A program made the translations under genes and the position numbers. A stretch of 64,000 nucleotides of DNA from Choricystis sp. odSpoLacu1 (lineage: Eukaryota; Chlorophyta; Trebouxiophyceae). Location of the stretch: assembly GCA_958009055.1 (NCBI GenBank), contig OY253651.1:372001-436000 (forward strand), written 5' to 3'. Of this stretch, positions 11,216 to 22,155 are shown piece by piece; within the stretch, counting starts at the first letter, position 1, and each line of letters opens with the position of its first letter. The notes beneath the pieces are model-generated. The model did no database searches and was not told the DNA's origin. It saw only the letters and a program-made list of their open reading frames with translations.

Positions 11216-12392
11216 ATGGCCATCCCCATCATCGCGGCCGCCGTCGTGGGCGGCGGCGCCCTGCTGAAAGCGCGGCGCGGGCGTGAGTGCAAATTGGGGG
11301 CGGGGGGGGCGCACGCCGCGCGCATTTGGGCCCGCGCCCTGGCGCGACACACAGGCACACACACACGTGCCCAGTGTGAGGCGCATCACGCTGCGACTGT
11401 GGCACGGTTTGGTGGGCGTGGGTGCGCTGGGGCTGCGTCACCGATGCGCAACATTTTGCACAACATTTTTTTCAACAACACCTGCAACCCCCCCCACACC
11501 CCAGGCCGCGCCAACACCCCACTCACACCCCAGCCTCCTCCCCCTCTGCCCGGCGGCCTCACCCTGGAGCAAGCGGTGGCGGTGGAGGAGAACGCGGACG
11601 CCATCACCGCGCGCGTCAACGCAAAGGCGGCCACGCTGCGCGCGCGCGCGGCGGGGCGGGCGGCGGTGCTGGTGGCGGTGGCGGCAGCAGGTGAGTAGGG
11701 TGTGTGATGTGGAAGCGAGATGTATGCGGGTGCGCGGGTCCCTGAATCAAGCCAACCCCTCAACCCTCACCCCCGCAGCCCACCGCCTGCACCCGTTGGC
11801 CGCCGTCGTCGCCGTCGCCATATTCCTCCTCCTCAACGCTTCTTTCCTGAGGCTACTGGCCCGCTCCATCCGCAACCGGCGCCAGATGCAGGCCACCATC
11901 GCCTCCGCGCGCGCCGCGACGGCCGCCGCACGCGCCGCGACCTCGGTCGACGTCGCCTTCACCGGCACCTGGACCAAGGACACGTCTTCCTCCGACTCCA
12001 TGGACGCTGTGCTGGACTTGATGAGGGTGGGAGGGCTGCCCCGCGCCGCGATCACGTTGGTGCGTGGGATCGAGCTGAGAGTGACGCGCGACGTGTTTGA
12101 GATGGCGGCCTTTTCCCCCATCCCCCTGCTGAAAGTGAAAGAGCGCTATTCTCTGACCGGCACCCCCTCCATCCACCGCCGCCGCGACTTGAGGGGAATG
12201 GGCGCGACCGGGAGGACGGTGCGCACGACGCGCGGCGGCGGGTTTTGCACCGTGCTGGCGTGGGGCGCCCCCGTCGCGGGCGAGTGTGTGGACACGTACG
12301 CGGTGGCGGGGGACGTGCTGATGGTGACGTCCACTGTGAAAGTGGAGGCTGGATCTGTCACGTATCGCACTGTGTACCGGCGGAAAGTGTGA
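11216..12392 (+). CDS. Membrane-anchored protein with a calycin/lipocalin-like domain
   Basis: The exons are 11216-11282, 11505-11690 and 11779-12392, giving 288 residues. A short hydrophobic N-terminus (MAIPIIAAAVVGGGALL) is followed by a helical segment, then a membrane span (HPLAAVVAVAIFLLLNASFLRLL). The last 150 residues look like a calycin beta-barrel: VAFTGTWTKDTSSSDSMDAVL at the start (G-x-W signature), alternating strands, and a closing Arg-rich strand (VTYRTVYRRKV). Such domains bind small hydrophobic ligands, but no ligand can be inferred. Intron 1 is 222 bases, in frame and stop-free, so its retention would insert 74 residues. The assignment to calycins is by pattern only. Confidence 0.65.
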
Positions 12393-12568
12393 GAGGGTTA
12401 TTTTTTTTCGGGCAGCGTTAGTTTTTGTTTTGAGTCGGTCGAAATCATTGAACATCGGTTTTGCAGAGCAACATTGTAGTGTTTGTGGGGAGCACATTCA
12501 CATCAGAGGAACAAAAAACAAGGGGGAAACGCTGGGGGAGGGAAAACGCAGAACGAAAAAGACAAAAA

Positions 12569-13960
12569 TCACCGCCTCTGCCTCGGCGCTGCCGTCTCCC
12601 GCTCCACCTCCACCTCGCGCCGCCCCCGCTTGCCGCCAGGGCCGTCCGCGGGACGCCTCCGCCCCCGCTCCGTGCGGCGGGGGGGAGTGGGCCCCCCCAA
12701 GTCCTCGATGTCGCCGCCAGACGGCGACGCGTCGCCGTCGTCGTCGTCATCGTCGCTCGCGTCGCTCGGGCCGTCCGACACATCCTCCAGCTCGCCACCC
12801 TCCTCGTCCTCCCACTCCACATCGTCCTCCGAGTCTCCCTCGATGTAGGCATCTCCATCGGTCCCTGCCTCGGCTTCAGCTTCTGCCTCTTCCGCCGCGT
12901 CGAGCACTTTTTCGTATTCCGCCGTCGGAAAGTTGTAGATGTCGCCATACGTCCCCGCCCGCAGCCGCGCCAGCAGCTCCTGCTCGATGGACGTCTCCAG
13001 TTTGGCCGCTGTCTCGGCTTTGGCTTCGCGCCGGCGTTCGCGCTGCTCGGTGCGCGTGGCGACGGGAATCAGCGTCGTCGTCGACCGCGCGGCCAGGCGG
13101 CGGGCGCGGATGAGGTACTGCGTGATCTTGGTCAGGCGCTGCTTGTTTTTGTGGACGAGAAACTTGGGAAAGTGGGCCAAGTGTTCGTCGATCTAGGGAA
13201 GGAGGGGGGTGGTGCGGTGTGGTGAGTCGAGACCGTGTTTGTTTCCTCTCCTCCTTTCCACAATGCCCTCTCCTTCTCTCATCTCACCTGCTCCAATGCT
13301 TTGGCGTACGCCCGGTGCAGCCTCACCCTCTGCCACAGCTTGGCGGGCGTGTGCGCCCGCTCGATCGTCTTCATGTATAAATAGAGGCGCCCTCCATCCT
13401 CCCGAATGGTGGCGTAGCGCGAGTTGGCCAGGGGGCAGGAGGAGCGGTTGCAGAGGCCGGAAACATTGTACTCGTTGCGGCAAAAGTTCTGGAGGGATGA
13501 AGGGGAGGGACGGTGGTGGGAAACAATTCCAAACAGTCGCCAGGCCCTCTCCCCCACACACCGCCAACACGCACGCCCACTCACCTGCTTGGTCGTCTTG
13601 ACTTTGAAGGCGCAGTGGCCGTGGTTGATGACTTGCCAGATGACCTGTGTGTGTGTGAGGTGGGAGCGTCAGTTTGGGGACGCGCATGCGTTTCACGGCC
13701 GCCCCCTTGGCTTCCGCGCTGGCGACGCCTTCTCCCCCCATTTGCGTCGCTAGTCGGGTGCACACGCAGCATGCACGACTGCACGCCAGGCGGTGTGGGC
13801 AGGCGCGCGCGAGGGCGGGGCGGGGGCCAGCAACACCACGCCGGCGGCCCGCGTCCGGGCGTTGGCTTGTGCGTGTGCACGCCCGGCCGCGGCCGGCGCG
13901 ACACTGGCCTGTGCACACGTGCATGTGTACAATGGCATCACGCACCTCGTCGTGCTGCAT
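12569..13960 (-). CDS. MAK16: MAK16, nucleolar 60S ribosome-biogenesis factor
   Basis: MAK16 acts in pre-60S assembly and 25S/5.8S rRNA maturation. The four exons are 13960-13946 (five codons), 13644-13585, 13488-13288 and 13192-12569, giving 299 residues. The protein starts [20 protein letters not shown]. It continues with the Cys-rich motif [20 protein letters not shown], then [19 protein letters not shown] and [20 protein letters not shown], all hallmark MAK16 segments. The C-terminal third is acidic (Asp/Glu runs) and ends in a basic cluster, as usual. The 15-base first exon begins at the only ATG that gives the family N-terminus. The gene is divergent from the EMAPII-domain gene. Confidence 0.95.
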
Positions 13961-14160
13961 GGCCGCTGAGGAAGAGGGCGCGGGGGCGCCGGGCAGCCGC
14001 AAAGAAAAAACAAGAACGTTTATTTCGTCGTCGAAACACTCGCTTTTTCCCTTCCCTCCCAAATCGTGAGCCGCCCCCTAATCACGCGCGTGTGCCCGTG
14101 TGCGGGTGTGTTTGACCCAACCCAGTCTCTCTATCCACGCGGCTCTTCACATCCTCCCCA

Positions 14161-15607
14161 ATGCCCACCCTCGCCGCCCCCTCGCGCGTCGCGGTGGCCG
14201 ACGTGCTGCTGGCCGCGTCGGCAGCAGGCGTCGACCTACCCCTCACCCAGGCCCCGTCCCTGGCGTTGAAGCTGGATGACGGCACCACCGTCACAGAGAG
14301 CAACGCCGCCTGCCGGGCGGTGGTGGGGCTGGCGGGTGACAGCGGCGACGCGCTGCTGGGTGGCCCGGACGCGACTGCGCGGGCCATCGTCGCCGACTGG
14401 CTGGCGCGCCGCCACACCACGTTCAACCCGGTGACGGAGGCGGGGTTGCAAGAGGTGCGTTGAGAGAGGGTGTGGGTTAAGGAGGGGCTTTGATTGAGTG
14501 GGGCCACTCAATCAACACTGCACACCTCGACGGCTCCACCGCCAACCCTCCCTTTTTCCACCCCCTTCCTGTCCAGCTCAACGACCACCTGCTCTCCCGC
14601 ACCTACCTGGCGGGCGGCAGCACTGCGACTCTGGCAGACATCGTGCTGGCGGCTGTGCTGGCGTACGCGGTGGTGAGTGGCAACAGGAATGTTGAGGGGT
14701 GGGGGTCAGAGAAAACATATAAAGACACAACTGCACTTACATTTTTATTGTCCTCTTTCAGTCCAACTTCCCTGCCGCCCAAGTCACCCACTTCCCCGCC
14801 GTCGCCCGCTGGTACGACCACGTCGCCGCCACCGCCGCGGGCGCGGACGACGAGCTGCTGCCGCGCGTGCGGCTGGACCGTGCGCCGTTGCTCGCGCCGG
14901 TGGCTCCTCCTGCGCCTCCCGCCAAAAAGGACGACGCCGCCCCCGGCAAAAAGGAGGGCGGCGCGGCGGCTGCCAATGGGAAAGCTGACGCTAAGAAAGG
15001 GGGGGCTGATGCCAAAGAGGCGAGTGCGGCCGCCGCGCCCGCCGCGGCCTCCAAAAAAATCAAGGCCAAGCCCGGCAAAACGGCCGCCCCCGCCGCTCCC
15101 GCCACCCCCGCCCGCGCCCCCGACGCGTACGACCTGCTGGACGTGCGCGTGGGCCGCATCCTGACAGCGGCCAAGCACCCCGACGCCGACAAACTGTACG
15201 TCGAAACAATTGACTTTGGGGAGGACGCACCCCGCACCGTCGTCTCAGGCCTGGCCGCCCACGTCCCCCTGGACGCGCTGACCGACCGACTGGTGGTATG
15301 TGTGTGCAACCTGAAGTCGGCCGCCATGCGGGGCGTCACCTCGGCTGCCATGGTGCTGTGCGGTGTGGGTGACTCCACCGACCCCATCAACCCTCCTGCG
15401 GGGGCTGCCGTTGGGGACCAGGTCATGGTGGCAGGGTACGAGGGCGAGCCCGAGGCCGTGATCAACCCCAAGAAGAAGAAAACATTTGAAGAGGTGGCTG
15501 CCCACTTTGCGACGTCGGCGGAGGGGGTGTGCACGTACAAAGGGGTGCCGCTGACGGTCAAGGGGGAGGCGGTGACGTCGACGGTAGTCAACGGCAAGAT
15601 TCAGTGA
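14161..15607 (+). CDS. GST-like plus EMAPII tRNA-binding domain protein (Arc1p/AIMP1-like)
   Basis: The exons are 14161-14454, 14577-14672 and 14762-15607, giving 411 residues. Residues about 1-165 resemble the GST-like module of aminoacyl-tRNA synthetase cofactors (SRTYLAGGSTATLADIVLAA). A Lys/Ala-rich linker follows. The C-terminal 165 residues are an EMAPII/OB-fold tRNA-binding domain: DLLDVRVGRILTAAKHPDAD, DKLYVETIDFGE, VVSGLAAHVP, CNLKSAAMRGVTSAAMVLC. This architecture matches yeast Arc1p, which delivers tRNA to MetRS and GluRS. The role here is therefore likely a cytosolic synthetase cofactor (inference). Several plants fuse EMAPII to MetRS instead, so the separate form is worth noting. 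Confidence 0.85.
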
Positions 15608-15689
15608 CCATGAAAGAAAGTAAAGAGCAAAGAACGGAAGGAAGATAAGTTTATCAGCTTGCTACAGGAAAAACACATCTATTCTCCAC

Positions 15690-16781
15690 TCACGTCCTCA
15701 CCCCCCGCCTCCTGTCCGCTACCGCCCCCGGCGTCGGGGGGGACACGCCTGCCGCCTCCCCTAGCCTCGGCGGAGGCGGCGGCGGCAGGTGGCCTGACGC
15801 GGTGTAGTGGGAGCGGCAGGCGGGCGCGTAAGTGTCTGCTCCGCCCACCACCACCACCGCACCCTCTCCACCACCCAGCCTCACGCTGAAGTGGGCGTCA
15901 CACCCGCACCACGCGCAGGACGCTGCAAGCCTGTCGACGCGTTCAGCGTGGGGGATGAGGGTCAGCACGCCGCCAAACGGGCGGCGCGACGCGTCACCGT
16001 CCAGCCCCGCCACGACGACCGTCTGGCCGCGGGCGTCGGCGGCAGTCGTGGCATACGGCACCAGGTCGTCAAAGAATTGGGCTTCATCGATGGCGACGAC
16101 GTCGGCGTGGGCGGTGGAGGGGGAGGCAGCGTCGACGTCGGCGAGTGCGTCCACCGCGACCGCCGCCGCCCTGGTGCCGGCGTGGGTGGCGATGGCGTCG
16201 ACATCAGAATAGCGTGTGTCGTGAGAGGACGAGATGACGGCGACGGTGCGGCCAGCGGCCTAGAGGGGTTGGGGGAGAGGGTTGTGTGAGCGTGCAAGGG
16301 TGGCGGTGTCGTTTTTCATTTCCCTCCACCCCACACAACCCCAAACGTACTCTGTGCTCTGCCACGCGGCGCAGCAGCTCGGTGGACTTGCCCGCAAACA
16401 TGGGGCCGGTGATGATGTCGATGCGGCCGACGCGGACGGGTGGGTCTGTGGAGAGGGAGGTCGGGTGAAGAGTCGACGTTTTGGCGGCAAGGCGGTCTCG
16501 CGCGCCGACGGCCGCCGCCCGCCCCCGCGCCTCTCTGAAAACATCACCACAATTGCCCCAAATCCACACAACTCACCATCGTCACCATCGCGCGACGCGG
16601 CTGTGCCGATGCGACGGCGCGCCGATGCGGTGACGCGGCGTGCCGCGACCAGGCCGGGGGCAGGGCAGGGCCGGCCGACTGAGGCGCAGCGACTGACTGA
16701 GCATTTGTACATGCGTGTGGAGAGAGGGCGGGGCGTGAAAACCGCCAGACGGCGAAGGAAGTGTGGGCCAACCGGCAACAT
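15690..16781 (-). CDS. TK1: Thymidine kinase, type II (TK1-like)
   Basis: It phosphorylates thymidine with ATP in pyrimidine salvage. The exons are 16781-16577, 16445-16351 and 16259-15690, giving 289 residues. Walker A is GPMFAGKST (residues 82-90) and the DEAQFF Walker B/catalytic Glu is at 158-163. The zinc site is SCAWCGC (Cys215, Cys218) paired with CRSH (Cys248, His251). The lasso region includes a tyrosine in ADTYAPACR. An N-terminal extension of about 70 residues, rich in Arg/Ser/Ala and lacking acids at first, precedes the kinase fold and suggests import into an organelle (inference). The proline-rich C-terminus is divergent. Confidence 0.9.
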
Positions 16782-16872
16782 CGCAATTTTTCTTTTCGGC
16801 GAACTCTTCTCGCTGTGCTTTTTCCTCCCTTCCCTCCCTCTGTCAACGTCACCCCGTTTCACAAAAATCAAG

Positions 16873-18558
16873 TCACAGAAACTCCATGTGCACTCTCTCC
16901 ACATCCAGCTCCAAGCACTCCGCGGTGGTCCCCTCCCCCAGCCCCAACAACGTGCTCACGTTGGGCACCGTGCGCCCGCCGTCGCCGTGCACAAACTCTT
17001 TCACGTAGAGACCCGCCTGCGTCGTCAACCGCAGCTCCAGCCTGCGTGGCTTGCCCGCAGGATCAGGCGTGGCCTCTGCCGTCACCACAGTGCGCTCCCG
17101 CACCATCATGGCGCGCCTGTGCTCGACGCGGGTGGGGGTGGTCTGTTTGAGGACCAGGTCGCGAATCGCAGACAGTGTTGTCAAAACACTCTCGCTCACA
17201 TCAACAGGCAACTCCACCAACGCTCTGTACGATTTGCGCTTGGTCGTCTCCCCCTCCTTGATGGCGCCCAGCTTGGAGCGCGGCACGATGGCCAGGCGGC
17301 GGGCGCCGACGCCGACAGCTGCCGCGGTCAGAGCCGCCTCTGCAGCAGCCAGCGCTTCAGGCGTGGGCAGGGGCGCGCGCGCGTTGGCCACGTCCAACAC
17401 AAACGGGCGCCCATCCCCCAGGCACCGCACATCCAGGTCTTCGCGCCCCGCAGTCACGAATTTGGCGCCATCCGCGCGCAGCAGGGGCAGGATGTGGCGT
17501 TCGATCTCTTCCTGGACAGAGGTGCGCCCTTTGCGCTCGCCATCGATGAAGAACGGCGACTGTGACACGTCGCGCTCGTGTTTCAAGTAGTAGCCCCCGA
17601 TGTAGACAGGCAGGCGGCGCACCCGCACCAGCACGTGGGCTGAGGCGGCGGGTGGGGGCGGCGGCACGCCTGTCGCGGCCTGCAGCCTGTCCACGCTCAG
17701 CGCGGTCGCGGCAGCCACCGCCGTCGAGGACGCCATTTTGCCAATGTCAATGTTGGGGGGCGGCCTCCGTCTCTTCCCATGCAGGTGGCGCCCCCGCCCC
17801 AGTTTGGAGGCGCCCGGCAGGGACGCAGCCTCTCGTGCCGTCTGCGGGTGAATAAAGTGAATGCACACTGAGAGTGTCACGTCGGCGTCGGCGTCGGTGC
17901 CAGCCCGCCTGCTCAAAGCAGACGCCAAAGCAGGCGTCAGCGCCATCTTGGCCGCATCCTTGATGTCGACAACGGCCGCGGTGTGGGCGGCGTGCGGGTT
18001 GGGGCGCGGCAGCGACGGTGGGAGGCCCGCGGCTGCGAGCGCGGCGCCCGCGGCCGCACTACGCACGGCTGCAGAGGCGGGGTAACTGAGCGAGATGCAG
18101 AACGCGCCGTCTGCGTGGCCTTCTTTGTCCACGGCACGCGCCAGGTCGGCGGCAGCGCCGGGCGCTGCACACGTCCACTCGCCCGCCCCGATATCGATCG
18201 CGGCCGCCACCGCAGCCACATCCTTCGGGGTGGGGGGCGCGGTGACGCCGCCGTCATCCACCACCTGCAGCACGCCCAGGCAGAGGGAGCATGGGGTGGA
18301 GGTGTCGAGCGTGGCTGCTGCGGGCGCGCCGGCAAGGTCGGCCAACAGATCGCGCCTGCACGGCGCGCGGGACGCGTACAGCTTGCCGTCTCTGCACCCC
18401 GCAAACCGGAGACAGCAGCGTGGACAGCCTCCACGGGACAGGAGGAAGCAGGCTTGGTCGACGGCGCCCGCGGCGGCCAGGGCGGCCGCGAATGGGGACG
18501 GCAGCTGGGCGGGGGCGGGGGGCGGGGAGGCGACCACGTCCAGTGTAGCGGTCGTCAT
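16873..18558 (-). CDS. PUS10: PUS10, tRNA pseudouridine synthase
   Basis: PUS10 makes pseudouridine 54/55 in tRNA in archaea and many eukaryotes. The gene is a single exon of 561 residues. The N-terminal part carries a zinc-ribbon pair CPRC (45-48) and CSLC (90-93), then the THUMP-containing accessory region. The catalytic half shows RRLPVYIGGYYLKHERDVSQ and GREDLDVRCLGDGRPF (catalytic Asp near 375), followed by TQAGLYVKEFVHGDGGRT near the C-terminus. These are family signatures in the right order and spacing. The lack of introns is unusual beside its neighbours. The gene is divergent from XPB. Confidence 0.94.
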   Translation of the reverse strand: MTTATLDVVASPPPAPAQLPSPFAAALAAAGAVDQACFLLSRGGCPRCCLRFAGCRDGKLYASRAPCRRDLLADLAGAPAAATLDTSTPCSLCLGVLQVVDDGGVTAPPTPKDVAAVAAAIDIGAGEWTCAAPGAAADLARAVDKEGHADGAFCISLSYPASAAVRSAAAGAALAAAGLPPSLPRPNPHAAHTAAVVDIKDAAKMALTPALASALSRRAGTDADADVTLSVCIHFIHPQTAREAASLPGASKLGRGRHLHGKRRRPPPNIDIGKMASSTAVAAATALSVDRLQAATGVPPPPPAASAHVLVRVRRLPVYIGGYYLKHERDVSQSPFFIDGERKGRTSVQEEIERHILPLLRADGAKFVTAGREDLDVRCLGDGRPFVLDVANARAPLPTPEALAAAEAALTAAAVGVGARRLAIVPRSKLGAIKEGETTKRKSYRALVELPVDVSESVLTTLSAIRDLVLKQTTPTRVEHRRAMMVRERTVVTAEATPDPAGKPRRLELRLTTQAGLYVKEFVHGDGGRTVPNVSTLLGLGEGTTAECLELDVERVHMEFL

Positions 18559-18839
18559 TGTTTGTGGGGCAGTGTGTGGGGAGCGGCGGCAACACAGGCG
18601 CCGCGCGCGGGGTGATGGGGGCTCTGCCTTTGAGGGGACAAAGGAGTTTGTCGGCTCACTCTCTGCCGAGCGTTTTTCACGCTCCGCCGCATTACCCTCC
18701 GCGTGGCGCGCGCCTCCTCACCCACACACACTCGCGCCCGCCACATAGACAGAGCGTGTGGCCACCGGGTGCCCGCACCCGCCCCCTCGGCACGCGGCCC
18801 CACTCTCACCTGTCCCGCGCTTCGCTGTGTTTCTCGGCC

Positions 18840-21814
18840 ATGGGCTCTGGTGCGTCCTTCCCCCCCCCGCCCCGCGCCACCCCACTGACGAGAGCCTGCT
18901 TTGGCTTCTGTCTGACGCGGCGTGGAGTGGGCCGAAGTGGCCCCACAGAACGCCACCACACTCACCCCTTCCACCCCGTCCTCTCCCTCCCCAGACCCTC
19001 TCAAACCCAAGCCCGCCGTCACCAAGCGCGCCTCGTCGCGCGCGCGGTCGGCCAGCGCCAAGGCTGCGTCAGCGGCGGTGAGTATGGGTGGAGGAGTGTG
19101 TGTGTTTTGTTTTTGTGTCGCTTCTCGATCGTGTGTTCACCCTCCACACCCTCTCTCCACCCGCGCAGCTCGCCGCCGCTGACGACTCCGACGCCGTCAT
19201 GCTGTCCTCCGACGATGACGACGGCGACGCCTCGCCCCGCCCCTCCTCCTCCCGCCGCGCCAAGCCGCGCGCCGCGCCGTCGCTGCCGCCGCCGCACACG
19301 CGTGCACGCTCGTCCACACCTCACTCTGGCGCCTCCGTCTCCGTGGAAGGGGCCGACATGGACTTTGTGTCGGACGATGACGATGACGCCGACGCCAACC
19401 ACCACTCCTGCCGCACCGGCACGGGGGGTGCTCTGGTCGCGCGCGCGGCGGATTACACAGGCCTAACCTTAAAACCCGACGCCTCGGCCCGCCCGCTCTG
19501 GGTCTGCCCCGACGGCCGCATCCTGCTGGAGACCTTCTCCCCCGTCTACCGCCAGGCCACCGACTTTCTGGTGGCGGTCGCGGAACCCGTGTGCCGCCCC
19601 GCCGCCGTGCACGAGTACGCACTCACCCCCCACTCTCTCTATGCTGCTGTTTCAGTCGGCCTCTCCCCTGCCACCATTACCACCGTCCTCCAACGCCTCT
19701 CCAAAGTGGACCTCCCCCCCGAAGTGCGCCGCTTCGTGGACGCCGCCACCGGCAACTTTGGCAAGGCCAAGCTGGTGCTGGCCCACAACCGTTTTTTTGT
19801 CGAGACGGCCGACGCGCGTGTGGCGGCGACACTTTTGGCCGACCCGACCATCCGGGACGCAGCCGTCGGCGACGCCGCCGTCACGGCGGCCGCGGCGGCC
19901 GCCGAGACGGCGGGCCCCGCCATCGCGGCGGACGTGCTGGCGGCGGCGGATGAAGCGATGGAGGACGGGGGCAAGGGTGGAGGGGAGGAGGGTGGCGCGC
20001 TGGCCAAGGCGGCAGCGGCAGACACTCCTGCCCCTGCCGCACCCCCACCCCCCACCAACCAAGTCTACTCCTTTGAGATTGAAGCCTCCAAAGTGGAGCA
20101 CGTCAAGTCGCGCTGCCTGCCGGGCGGGTTGAACTTTCCTCTCCTAGAAGAGTACGATTTTCGCAACGACGCCACCAACCCAGACCTCGACATCGTGCTC
20201 AAACCCGGCGTCGCCCACCGCCCCTACCAAGAGAAAGCAATGGCCAAAATGTTTGGCAACGGGCGCGCCCGGTCGGGCATCGTCGTGCTGCCGTGCGGTG
20301 CCGGCAAATCATTGGTCGGCATCACGGCCGCCGCCCGCGTCCGCAAATCCACCCTCGTCCTCGTCACCAACCAAGTCTCAGTCGACCAATGGGCCCACCA
20401 GTTCAAGCTGTGGACCAACATGCAGGACCACAACGTGGCGCGGTTCACGGCTGACGCGCGTGAATCGTGGACGGGGGACGCCGGCGTGACGATCACCACG
20501 TACACCATGGTCGCCTACTCTGGCCGCCGCTCTGACGAGGCCGCCCGCGTCATGGACGACATCTCGGGGCGGGAGTGGGGCCTGATCCTGCTGGACGAGG
20601 TGCACGTGGTGCCCGCCGCCATGTTTCGCCGCGTCGTGGGGATCGTCAAGGCGCACGCCAAGCTCGGCCTCACCGCCACCCTCGTCCGTGAGGACGCCCT
20701 CATCACCGACCTCAACTTTCTGATCGGCCCCAAACTGTACGAAGCCAACTGGCTGGACCTCACCCGGGCGGGCCACATCGCCAACGTGTCGTGCGCTGAA
20801 GTGTGGTGCCCGATGACCAAAGAGTTTCACCGCGAGTACCTGCGCTCGGCCAACTCTGCCCGCCGCCCTCTGCTGTACGCCATGAACCCCAACAAGTTTG
20901 CGGCGTGCGCGCTGCTGGTGGACTACCACGAGCGCGTACGGCGGGACAAGGCAAGGGAAGAGGGGGGTGGTGTGCCTGTGTGGGGTCGGTGTGTGCAGCG
21001 CGACGTTTCAAACTCACCTTCCCTCCCCCACCCTCTCTAGGTCATCGTCTTCTCCGACAACATCTTCGCCCTGCGCGAGTACGCCGTCCGCCTGCGCCGC
21101 CCCTTCATCTATGGCGGCACCGGCCACGCGGAGCGCACACGCGTGCTGGCGCGCTTCAAAACTGACCCTGCTGTCAACACCGTCTTCCTCTCCAAAGTGG
21201 GCGACAACTCCATCGACATCCCAGAGGCCAATGTGCTCATCCAGATCTCGTCCCACGCCGGGTCGCGGCGCCAGGAGGCGCAACGCCTGGGCCGCATCCT
21301 GCGCGCCAAGCGCCCGCCGGGGGGCGGCCCGCCCTCACCCGACGAGTTCAACGCCTTCTTCTACACCCTCGTCTCCACCGACACCCAGGAGATGTACTTC
21401 TCGGCCAAGCGGCAGCAGTTCCTGGTGGACCAGGGGTACGCGTTCCGCGTCATCACCAACCTGCTGGGGGACGGGGGGGCCCCCGCGGCCGGCCTCGGGG
21501 GGGGCGCCGCCGCCGCCGGCCCCGCGGGCGGGCTGGCCTCCAAGGACGCCCAACTGGATTTGCTGGCCAAAGTGCTGGCCGCGGGTGAGGAGGAGACGGG
21601 GGAGGAGGTGCTGCCGGGAGGCCCCGTGCGCCGCGTCGGCGGCGGTGCGCGGCGCGCGGGCGGCTCGCTGGCCGCGCTCTCCGGCGCGGGTGGCCTCACC
21701 TACCTCGAGTACGGGGGTGCAGGGGGGCGTGGGTCCACCAAGTCGCGCACCCACACCAAGAGCGGCAAGATGCGGCACATTCTGTTCCGCAAGCGGGCGC
21801 AGGGCAAGCTGTGA
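18840..21814 (+). CDS. ERCC3: XPB/ERCC3 DNA helicase, TFIIH subunit
   Basis: XPB is the TFIIH translocase that opens promoters and damaged DNA. The exons are 18840-18849 (10 bases), 18995-19077, 19169-20950 and 21041-21814, giving 882 residues. Helicase motif I is GAGKS (about residue 403), motif II is DEVH (about 507), motif III is [10 protein letters not shown] (the RED motif), and the C-terminal lobe includes [20 protein letters not shown]. The N-terminal damage-recognition region ([21 protein letters not shown]) is present. The last intron (20951-21040) begins GCAAGG, so it is a GC-AG intron, needed to keep the frame from RRDK to VIVFSDN. The acidic linker between the domains is species-specific. 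Confidence 0.95.
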
Positions 21815-22155
21815 AGAGAGGGAGAGAGGGAAGGAGATGAGCGCACTGATGTTTCTGTTTTGTAGACACAAACCCGAGAACGCTTTTTGAACTCTGTTTG
21901 GTGTTTCCGTGCCGATTGTGTCGAGAGTCGGGGGAAAGGATTACAGCCCGCACGGTGGCGATGGGAGGGGGGGGTGGGGGCAGGCGGCAGGCGGCAGGAA
22001 GAAGCAGAAAGGTGAAGGGGGAAAGTTCGAGTGAAAAACGCAGGTCAAGGGGCCTCTCTCTCTCGCCGTCTCAAAACAAAACAGTCAAAAACACAACAAC
22101 AGCTTGGAGAGACACGTGTGTGCACGTTTGGCGTGTGTCGATCCCTCTCTCTCTC
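21815..22155. other. Convergent 3' intergenic region
   Basis: These 341 bases lie between the stop codons of XPB (plus) and UBE2H (minus). They contain a G-rich patch with GGCAGGCGGCAGG repeats near 21980 and a CT repeat near 22050. I see no coding signal. Confidence 0.5.

Noticed and set aside
12420..12568. An AT-richer stretch with HCSVCGEHIHI-like translation
   Set aside because: It is too short, lies in the 3' regions of two convergent genes, and has no supported start or family.
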